The notes under the pieces are model-generated. The model searched no databases, was not told where the DNA came from, and worked only from the letters and a program-made list of their open reading frames with translations. Of a stretch of DNA of 35,641 nt, positions 29,981-35,641 are shown in pieces. The first letter of the stretch is position 1, and the number at the start of each line of letters is the position of its first letter. Both the position numbers and the translations under genes were made by a program. The stretch lies in contig JALCRQ010000010.1 in NCBI GenBank assembly GCA_022652655.1, positions 1-35,641 on the forward strand, written 5' to 3'. This DNA comes from Oscillibacter sp. (GTDB lineage: Bacteria > Bacillota > Clostridia > Oscillospirales > Oscillospiraceae).

Positions 29981-31258
29981 ATGGACCTGCTGGAAAAACT
30001 GACGATCCTGTCGGACGCCGCCAAATACGACGCGGCCTGCACCTCCAGCGGTGCGCGCCGCGGTTTCCGGGAGGGCATGATCGGAGACGCTTCCTCCTCC
30101 CTGGCCGGCTGTTGCCACACCTTTTCCTCCGACGGGCGCTGCGTCACGCTTTTAAAGGTGCTTTTGACCAACTGCTGCGTTTACGACTGCAAATACTGCG
30201 TCAACCGCCGGAGCAACGACACCCGGCGGGCCATGTTCTCCCCGGAGGAGCTGGCGGAGCTGACCATCGGATTCTACCGCCGGAATTACATTGAGGGGCT
30301 TTTCCTGTCCTCCGGCGTGTTCCGCTCCCCCGACGAAACCACGGAGCTGATGATCAAGGCCCTGCGGATTCTCCGGGAGACTTACCGGTTCAACGGCTAT
30401 ATCCATGCCAAGGCCATCCCCGGCACCTCGCCGGAGCTGGTGGAGCAGCTGGGCTTTTTGGCCGACCGGCTGAGCGTCAACATTGAGCTTCCGTCAGAGG
30501 CCGGGCTCCGGCTTCTGGCCCCGGATAAATCCCGGCAGGCAATTCTCTCCCCCATGCGGCAGATTCAAAACGGCCGGGCGCAGAACCGGGAGGAGCTGGC
30601 AAAATACCGGCACGCGCCCCGCTTCGCACCCGCGGGTCAGAGTACCCAGCTGATCGTCGGAGCTACCGGGGACTCCGATCTGCAGATTCTGCGGCTGACC
30701 CAGGGGCTCTATGACCGGTACCGCCTCAAGCGGGTCTTTTTCTCGGCCTATGTTCCGGTGGTGGAAAACGCCCTCCTGCCCGCCAGAGACACAAAGCCGC
30801 CACTGCTGCGAGAGCACCGGCTCTATCAGGCGGACTGGCTGCTGCGGTTTTACGGCTTTCGGGCGGAGGAACTTCTGGACGAGGGGGCGCCGGACTTCAA
30901 CCCCCTGGTGGACCCCAAGTGCAGCTGGGCACTGGCGCATCTGGATTTTTTCCCTGTGGAGGTCAATACCGCCGACTATGAAACCCTTCTGCGGGTACCC
31001 GGCATCGGCGTCACCTCAGCCCGGAGGATTCTCTCCGCCCGCCGGACCGGGCGGCTGCGGCCGGAGGATCTGAAAAAACTGGGCGTCGTTTTGAAACGGG
31101 CCCGCTACTTTCTCACCGCCTCCGGAAAGCTGGCCCCGGGCGGCCGCATCTCCGGCGAGGCGCTGGCCCGCACGCTCATCGTCGCGGAAGCTCCCGGAGC
31201 CGCCGATCCGCCGATGCGTCAGCTGTCCCTGTTCGACTCCGTTCCCCAGGGGGCCTGA
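29981..31258 (+). CDS. Radical SAM protein, putative DNA modification/repair (UDG-linked family)
   Basis: A 425-residue radical SAM enzyme of the family known as 'rSAM linked to UDG'. The cluster motif CxxxCxxC is C66-VYD-C70-KY-C73. The following text (YRRNYIEGLFLSSGVFRSPDETTELM, then NGYIHAKAIPGTSPELVEQLGFLADRLSVNIELPSEAGLRLLAP) is characteristic of the family. Residues about 328-355 (VNTADYETLLRVPGIGVTSARRIL) form a helix-hairpin-helix DNA-binding unit. The C-terminus has QLSLF at 414-418, a match to the beta-clamp-binding motif QL[SD]LF. The next gene, DUF4130, is its usual partner. The chemistry is unknown. No UDG gene is in the window. The start has only a weak ribosome site. Confidence 0.92.
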   Translation: MDLLEKLTILSDAAKYDAACTSSGARRGFREGMIGDASSSLAGCCHTFSSDGRCVTLLKVLLTNCCVYDCKYCVNRRSNDTRRAMFSPEELAELTIGFYRRNYIEGLFLSSGVFRSPDETTELMIKALRILRETYRFNGYIHAKAIPGTSPELVEQLGFLADRLSVNIELPSEAGLRLLAPDKSRQAILSPMRQIQNGRAQNREELAKYRHAPRFAPAGQSTQLIVGATGDSDLQILRLTQGLYDRYRLKRVFFSAYVPVVENALLPARDTKPPLLREHRLYQADWLLRFYGFRAEELLDEGAPDFNPLVDPKCSWALAHLDFFPVEVNTADYETLLRVPGIGVTSARRILSARRTGRLRPEDLKKLGVVLKRARYFLTASGKLAPGGRISGEALARTLIVAEAPGAADPPMRQLSLFDSVPQGA

Positions 31259-31262
31259 CGCC

Positions 31263-32111
31263 ATGCCGGAGGTCATTTATCTGTACGACGGCAGTCTGGA
31301 CGGTTTTCTCTGCTGCATCTTCGAAAGCTACGCAAAAAAAGAGATTCCCACCGACATCCTCCAGGAGGAGCTGTGGGAACCTACGCTCTATTCTGTCCGC
31401 GCCGTCCCGTCGGACGTTGCTCACGCCCGGCGGGTCCTGCGCCGGGTGGCGGTGCTCTCCCCCTACGCGGCGGATCTGCTGCAGCGGGGCTTTCTCACCT
31501 GTCTGGACAGGCGGGAGCTGTTTCTCTACCGGATGGTGGCGAAACTGCTGCGGGAGGGCCCCGGCTTTCTCCGCAATCCCGCCGATGAAGTCCTCTACCC
31601 CATAATCAAGGCAGTTCGGGCCCTGAACGGAGAGGCTCAGCTGCTGCGGGGCTTTGTTCGATTTTCGGAGTTCAGCGGCGTGCTGGGCGCGGAAATTGAG
31701 CCCAAAAACAGGGTGCTGCCCCTTCTGCGGGGACATTTCTGCTCCCGCTACCGGAACGAAGCCTTTTTTATTTACGACCGGGTCCACCGGGAGGCGCTCT
31801 TTTACGCCGACGGCAAAGCGAGGATTGTCCCGCTGGAGCACTTTGAAATGGAGGCCCCCGGTGCGGAGGAGGCAGGCTACCGTCTGCTGTGGAAACGGTT
31901 TTACGACACGGTGGCCATCCGGGAGCGGTACAATCCGAAATGCAGAATGACCCATATGCCCAAACGGTACTGGAACACCATGACAGAATTTCAGCCGCCC
32001 TCTTATTTCAGGGCGAAAAATTCTCCTTCAGAGCGCGCAGTCCCTTTCGCTCCAAACGGGAGACCTGGACTTGCGAAACCCGCAGAATCCGGGCCGTCTG
32101 ATCCTGGGTAA
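31263..32111 (+). CDS. DUF4130 'probable DNA metabolism protein' (radical SAM partner)
   Basis: A 282-residue protein of the TIGR03915/DUF4130 family, found next to the radical SAM gene and often fused to uracil-DNA glycosylase. The beginning VIYLYDGSLDGFLCCIFESYAKKEIPTDI is the family's hallmark. The middle (LRGFVRFSEFSGVLGAEIEPKNRVLPLLRGHFCSRYRNEAFFIYDRVHREALFY) is the most conserved part. Family members usually end near RMTHMPKRYWNTMTEF; here the frame continues about 38 more residues, with a poorly ordered, Pro-rich tail, into the convergent sigF gene (overlap 104 bp). The gene follows the radical SAM stop by 4 bp. The function is not known. Confidence 0.9.
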   Translation: MPEVIYLYDGSLDGFLCCIFESYAKKEIPTDILQEELWEPTLYSVRAVPSDVAHARRVLRRVAVLSPYAADLLQRGFLTCLDRRELFLYRMVAKLLREGPGFLRNPADEVLYPIIKAVRALNGEAQLLRGFVRFSEFSGVLGAEIEPKNRVLPLLRGHFCSRYRNEAFFIYDRVHREALFYADGKARIVPLEHFEMEAPGAEEAGYRLLWKRFYDTVAIRERYNPKCRMTHMPKRYWNTMTEFQPPSYFRAKNSPSERAVPFAPNGRPGLAKPAESGPSDPG

Positions 32112-32706
32112 GGCCCTTGAAATACCGCAGAAGAATGGTCATCTTCTCTTTTTCCGGCAGTCGGTCAATGGCCTCCCGCAGGGCGATTTTTTCCACGAGC
32201 CGTTCCTCCGGCGCATCGGTTCCCAGCATGCCCTCCAGCGTCAGGCCGTCCTCGTTTTCCGCCTGGAGCGACTCCGGGGCGTCGGAGGCAAGATCCGCCC
32301 GGGCAATCTCCTCGCTTAAAAGGCCCGTGGCCTCGGCCAGCTCCGAGATCACCGGCTCCCGCCCCAGCTGATGACGGAGGCGCTCCCGCGTTCTGTAGAG
32401 CAGCTGCGCCTGCTCCCGGATGGTTCGGCCCACCTTAATGGTGCTGTCGTCCCGCAGAAAACGCCGGATCTCCCCAGCGATTTTTGGCACCGCATAGGTG
32501 GAAAAACTGGTTCCGTAGTGAAAATCAAAGCCCCGAACCGCCTTTAAAAACCCGAGACAGCCCAGTTGGTAAAGATCGTCCGGCTCCGCACCGCGGCCGT
32601 AATAACGCTTTACAATGCTCCAGATCAGTCCGCTGTTCTCCTGCACCGCCTGTTCGCAGGCGTCGTTGTCCCCAGCCTGCGCGGCACGCAGCAGTTCCGC
32701 GTTCAT
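32008..32706 (-). CDS. sigF: RNA polymerase sporulation sigma factor SigF
   Basis: The first forespore sigma factor, held inactive by SpoIIAB until septation. The 232-residue protein has region 2 (NSGLIWSIVKRYYGRGAEPDDLYQLGCLGFLKAVRGFDFHYGTSFSTYAVPKIAGEIRRFLRDD), region 3 (REPVISELAEATGLLSEEI) and region 4 (LTQDQTARILRVSQVQVSRLERKGLRALKENF), with the order and the SIV/STYAVP segments typical of SigF. It overlaps the spoIIAB stop by 4 bp (ATGA), so it is coupled to it. The 3' end is overlapped by the DUF4130 gene on the other strand. Secure identification. Confidence 0.97.
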   Translation of the reverse strand: MNAELLRAAQAGDNDACEQAVQENSGLIWSIVKRYYGRGAEPDDLYQLGCLGFLKAVRGFDFHYGTSFSTYAVPKIAGEIRRFLRDDSTIKVGRTIREQAQLLYRTRERLRHQLGREPVISELAEATGLLSEEIARADLASDAPESLQAENEDGLTLEGMLGTDAPEERLVEKIALREAIDRLPEKEKMTILLRYFKGLTQDQTARILRVSQVQVSRLERKGLRALKENFSP

Positions 32707-33152
32707 TGCTGCGGCTTGAGCCGGCTGGCGATTTTCCGCCGCATCACGACGGTAGTTCCGCGGCCGACTGCGGAGCGCACGGTCAGCTTGTCCATAAAGC
32801 TCTCCATAATGGTAAAGCCCATACCGCTGCGCTCCTCCCCACCTGTCGTAAACATGGGCTGGCGCGCTTTTTCAATGTCCGGGATGCCCCGGCCGCGGTC
32901 TTTTACCGTGATCTCCAGCACATTTCCCTCGCAGATGCTGGCTTTGAGACTGACCTTCCCCAGAGAATTGGGATAGGCGTGGACGATGGCATTGGTCACC
33001 GCCTCGGATACCGCCGTCTTAATGTCCTCCAATTCGTTCAGCGTCGGATCCATCTGCGCGGCAAAACACGCCAGCGCGGTTCTGGCAAATCCCTCGTTGG
33101 CGCTGCGGCTTAAAAACTCCATGGATATGTAATTCAATGTCTTATTTTTCAT
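32703..33152 (-). CDS. spoIIAB: Anti-sigma F factor / serine kinase SpoIIAB
   Basis: The anti-sigma factor binds SigF and phosphorylates SpoIIAA. The 149-residue protein is a GHKL ATPase: the N-box is LEDIKTAVSEAVTNAIVHAYPN, the G1-type motif is DRGRGIPDIEKARQPMFTT (with conserved 'ARQP.FTT'), and G2 is ERSGMGFTIMESFMDKLTV. The gene is 18 bp downstream of spoIIAA and overlaps sigF. The order spoIIAA-AB-sigF is the standard sporulation operon. Confidence 0.97.
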   Translation of the reverse strand: MKNKTLNYISMEFLSRSANEGFARTALACFAAQMDPTLNELEDIKTAVSEAVTNAIVHAYPNSLGKVSLKASICEGNVLEITVKDRGRGIPDIEKARQPMFTTGGEERSGMGFTIMESFMDKLTVRSAVGRGTTVVMRRKIASRLKPQQ

Positions 33153-33170
33153 TGGATGTAGTCCCCCTTC

Positions 33171-33476
33171 CTATCGGATTTCTACCAGACGGCCGATTCC
33201 GGCCGCATCCAGAACCCGTCTCGCCTGCTGCGGAACATGGCAGATCAGAACGCTCCCACCCAGATTGCGCACCCGCTTCTGAGCCCGGAGGATCAGCGCG
33301 ATTCCGGAGCTGTCCATAAATGTAACGCCGGAAAAATCCAGAAGCAGCCGCCGGGGCAGAGCCGCGTCGATGGCCTGCTCCATCTCCCGGATTGCCTCCC
33401 GCGCCCCCACATGATCCAGCTCTCCCGAGAATTTCAGCATCAGATTTCGGTCTGTGCTTTTTCCTTCAATCTCCAT
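33171..33476 (-). CDS. spoIIAA: Anti-sigma F factor antagonist SpoIIAA
   Basis: A 101-residue STAS-domain protein that releases SigF from SpoIIAB when unphosphorylated. The phosphorylation site is in FMDSSGIALIL (residues 53-63); by alignment with Bacillus SpoIIAA it is the second Ser, S57. The start at 33476 is chosen because an AAAGGAA site lies about 9 nt before it and homologues begin here; the longer upstream frame runs through the promoter and terminator region. A Spo0A-like box lies about 107 bp upstream. Confidence 0.95.
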   Translation of the reverse strand: MEIEGKSTDRNLMLKFSGELDHVGAREAIREMEQAIDAALPRRLLLDFSGVTFMDSSGIALILRAQKRVRNLGGSVLICHVPQQARRVLDAAGIGRLVEIR

Positions 33477-33582
33477 TCCAACCGTTCCTTTGTAAAGTAG
33501 ATTTACTTGATCGTACAATTCCGTTTTATACGCTGTATGCGTCTCATCAGGGCGATCATAGCATTTTTCGCCGCTGCTTTTC

Positions 33583-33589
33583 TGTCGAA
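33583..33589 (+). promoter_or_regulatory. Possible Spo0A box upstream of spoIIAA
   Basis: TGTCGAA, a perfect 0A box, lies about 107 bp upstream of spoIIAA and beside the valS terminator. Spo0A with sigma-H drives spoIIA in Bacillus. A 7-bp match is expected several times by chance in this window, and no convincing sigma-H -35/-10 pair was found, so this is weak. Confidence 0.4.
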
Positions 33590-33590
33590 A

Positions 33591-33629
33591 GAGACCGGGC
33601 ATCTGCATTTTTTGCAGATGCCCGGTCTC
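33591..33629 (-). terminator. Rho-independent terminator after valS
   Basis: A 16-bp perfect stem (33614-33629 with 33591-33606) and a 7-nt A-rich loop, followed by TTTC on the minus strand. It lies 28 bp after the valS stop and keeps valS apart from the spoIIA operon. Confidence 0.85.
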
Positions 33630-33657
33630 CGGCGCCTTTGTGTGAAGTATTTTTACA

Positions 33658-35641
33658 TTACTGATTCATTGCTTTCGCGGATTCATCCAGTTTTGCGAGG
33701 AGTTCCCGGTATTTCCGGGCCTTTTCGCGCTCCGCCTGCACCACGGACTCCGGCGCGTGGCTGACAAACTTCTCGTTGCTCAGCTTCCCCTCCGAGATGC
33801 GAAGCCCGTTGGCGGCTTTCTCCCGCTCCTTCGCAATCCGCTCCTGCTCCTCCTTGAGATCCACCAGCTCACTGAGCGGAATATAGGCGGTGGCCTTGGT
33901 AGTGACGATGCTGACCAGTCCGTCCGTATTTTCCGGCGCCCGGCCGGTAATCTCCACGCTGGAGGCATAGGCCAGGCGGGTAATGAAGTGGCCGCCCTGT
34001 TCGTAGATGGTGGGCTCTCCGGTCAGCAGAATCATCTCCGTCTTTTTGGACTGCGGCACATTCATTTCCGCCCGGCGGGCGCGCACCGCCTTGATTGTAT
34101 CCATGACCGCCTCCATGGCGTCCGCCTCCTCGGGGAAGTCCATCTCCGGACGGAAAACAGGCCAGTCCGCGGTCATCAGGAAATCGCCTGTATGCGGCAG
34201 CGCCTGCCAGATCTCCTCCGTGATAAACGGCATAATCGGGTGCAGGAGCTTCAAAATATCTGTCAGCACATAGCACAGCACCTGCTCTGCAGTCTGACGG
34301 GCCGCCTGATCGCCGCCGTTCAGGCGGGTTTTGGTCAGCTCAATATACCAATCGCAGTAGGTGTCCCAGATGAAATCGTACAGCTTGGCCGAGGCCACGC
34401 CGATCTCATAGCTCTCCAGATTTTCCGTGACCTCCCGGATCAGCCTGTTAAGCCGCGTGAGAATCCACCGGTCCTCCCGCTCCAGCTTCTCCGCCGGGGG
34501 CAGGCTGCACTCGTCGATGGTCAGGTTCATCAGCACAAAGCGGGACGCATTCCAGATCTTGTTGGCAAAGTTTCGCATGGCCTCGCACTTCTCCGTGTAG
34601 AACCGCGTGTCGTTTCCGGGGCTGTTGCCGGTGATCAGGTTGATGCGCAGCGCGTCTGCGCCGTACTTCTCCGCCATCTCCAGCGGGTCGATGCCGTTGC
34701 CCAGGGACTTGGACATCTTCCTGCCCTTGTCGTCCCGGACGAGGCCGTGGATCAGCACGGTGTGGAACGGAATCTGTCCCATCTGCTCACAGCCGGAGAA
34801 AATCATCCGGGCCACCCAGAAGAAGATGATGTCGTAGCCGGTCACCATGACGGAGGTAGGATAGTAATACTGCAGATCCGGCGTTTTGTCCGGCCAGCCC
34901 AGCGTGGAAAACGGCCACAGCGCCGAGGAGAACCAGGTGTCCAGCACGTCCGGATCCCGGGTCAGATGCGTGCTGCCGCACTGTTTGCACCGGGTGGGAT
35001 CCTCCCGGCTGACATTGATGTGGCCGCACTCATCGCAGTACCACGCCGGAATCTGATGGCCCCACCAGAGCTGGCGGGAGATGCACCAGTCGTGGACGTT
35101 CTCCATCCAGTTGGTATAAGTCTTGGAAAACCGCTCCGGCACAAATTTGACTTCTCCGTTCCGGACAACCCGCAGGGCCTCCTTGGCCAGCGGCTCCATT
35201 TTGACGAACCACTGGGCGGAAATCACCGGCTCCACATCGCTGTGGCAGCGGTAGCAGGTGCCCACATTGTGGCTGTACGGCTCGGTTTTGACCAGATACC
35301 CCTGCTCCTCCAGGTCCTTCACGATGGCCTTACGGCACTCGTAGCGGTCCATACCGGCGTACGGCCCGCCGTTTTCATTGATATGCCCGTCGTCGCCGAT
35401 GACCCGGATGACCTCCAGATGATGCCGGAGGCCCACCTCAAAGTCGTTGGGGTCGTGGGCAGGCGTCATTTTCACGGCGCCGGTGCCGAACTCCAGCTCC
35501 ACGTAGTCATCGGCCACGATGGGAATCTCCCGGTTCATAATGGGCAGGATACAGGTCTTGCCCACCATGGAGCGAAACCGCTCATCGCCGGGATTGACGG
35601 CCACGCCCGTGTCGCCCATCATGGTTTCCGGCCTGGTGGTA
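33658..35641 (-). CDS. valS: Valyl-tRNA synthetase (5' end beyond window)
   Basis: Class I synthetase that charges tRNA-Val. The visible frame starts at the right edge with TTRPETMMGDTGVAVNP, the editing-domain entrance, so the HIGH motif and N-terminus lie outside. The KMSKS motif is present in HGLVRDDKGRKMSKSLGNGIDP. The catalytic insertion YHWWGHQIPAWYC equivalent is seen as RQLWWGHQIPAWYCDECGH, with Cys pairs that can bind zinc (CDECG and CKQCG). The C-terminus is the ValRS coiled coil (LVDLKEEQERIAKEREKAANGLRISEGKLSNEKFVSHAPESVV...), which separates it from IleRS and LeuRS. The end is a terminator before the spoIIA operon. Confidence 0.97.
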   Translation of the reverse strand, partial: TTRPETMMGDTGVAVNPGDERFRSMVGKTCILPIMNREIPIVADDYVELEFGTGAVKMTPAHDPNDFEVGLRHHLEVIRVIGDDGHINENGGPYAGMDRYECRKAIVKDLEEQGYLVKTEPYSHNVGTCYRCHSDVEPVISAQWFVKMEPLAKEALRVVRNGEVKFVPERFSKTYTNWMENVHDWCISRQLWWGHQIPAWYCDECGHINVSREDPTRCKQCGSTHLTRDPDVLDTWFSSALWPFSTLGWPDKTPDLQYYYPTSVMVTGYDIIFFWVARMIFSGCEQMGQIPFHTVLIHGLVRDDKGRKMSKSLGNGIDPLEMAEKYGADALRINLITGNSPGNDTRFYTEKCEAMRNFANKIWNASRFVLMNLTIDECSLPPAEKLEREDRWILTRLNRLIREVTENLESYEIGVASAKLYDFIWDTYCDWYIELTKTRLNGGDQAARQTAEQVLCYVLTDILKLLHPIMPFITEEIWQALPHTGDFLMTADWPVFRPEMDFPEEADAMEAVMDTIKAVRARRAEMNVPQSKKTEMILLTGEPTIYEQGGHFITRLAYASSVEITGRAPENTDGLVSIVTTKATAYIPLSELVDLKEEQERIAKEREKAANGLRISEGKLSNEKFVSHAPESVVQAEREKARKYRELLAKLDESAKAMNQ

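Noticed and set aside
33490..33575. Sigma-H promoter for spoIIAA
   Set aside because: A GAAT -10-like sequence is present (in ACGGAATTG) but no AGGA-type -35 at the right distance, so none is called.

Overview
The window looks like a chromosomal segment of a GC-rich, spore-forming member of the Clostridia, most like the Oscillospiraceae (Flavonifractor/Oscillibacter-type). The evidence is two sporulation sigma factors (sigG and a complete spoIIAA-spoIIAB-sigF operon), strong GGAGG ribosome sites, TTGACA/TATAAT promoters, a T-box upstream of alaS, and a very small cysteine-rich 'HCB'-type membrane protein. No tRNA, rRNA, prophage, insertion sequence or CRISPR array is visible. Coding density is high and most genes are housekeeping.

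Layout. 1-2.2 kb: ABC exporter (permease running off the left edge, and its ATPase), minus strand. 2.4-3.2 kb: sigG, plus strand. 3.25-5.8 kb: a GNAT acetyltransferase, glnS and a small DUF6514-like protein, minus strand. 5.96-9.9 kb: a tightly packed minus-strand set comEC - holA - RNase M5-like. 9.97-10.13 kb: a 169-bp palindromic element lying between divergent genes. 10.2-14.5 kb: a DMT transporter (+), then a HIT protein and alaS (-); alaS carries a T-box and is split by a frameshift near its 3' end. 14.56-18.3 kb: FAD dehydrogenase, U32 peptidase-like tRNA hydroxylation protein and mltG, probably one minus-strand operon read mltG to FAD dehydrogenase. 18.46 kb: a hidden 44-aa cysteine-rich protein (+). 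18.65-20.1 kb: tagA/wecG-type glycosyltransferase and tmk. 20.2-22.5 kb: a second DMT transporter (-), diverging from a DNA-3-methyladenine glycosylase and a HAD hydrolase (+). 22.6-25.1 kb: pcrA. 25.3-28.5 kb: a DUF4358 lipoprotein, an MBOAT acyltransferase and a DHHW protein, probably a surface-glycan acylation locus. 28.7-29.7 kb: threonine aldolase. 29.8-32.1 kb: an SOS-type operon. 32.0-33.5 kb: the spoIIA operon. 33.66 kb to the right edge: valS, without its 5' end.

The most interesting region is 29.77-32.11 kb. A sigma-A promoter has a perfect Firmicutes LexA box (CGAAC-N4-GTTCG) filling most of its spacer and a second near-perfect box 21 bp downstream. It drives a 41-residue single-pass membrane protein, then a radical SAM protein of the UDG-linked 'DNA modification/repair' family, then its DUF4130 partner. 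The radical SAM protein ends in a helix-hairpin-helix region and a QLSLF pentapeptide that matches the bacterial sliding-clamp-binding motif. Together these suggest a DNA-damage-inducible, clamp-tethered repair module with an attached small membrane protein, possibly a division inhibitor. The last gene of this operon overlaps the 3' end of sigF tail-to-tail by 104 bp.
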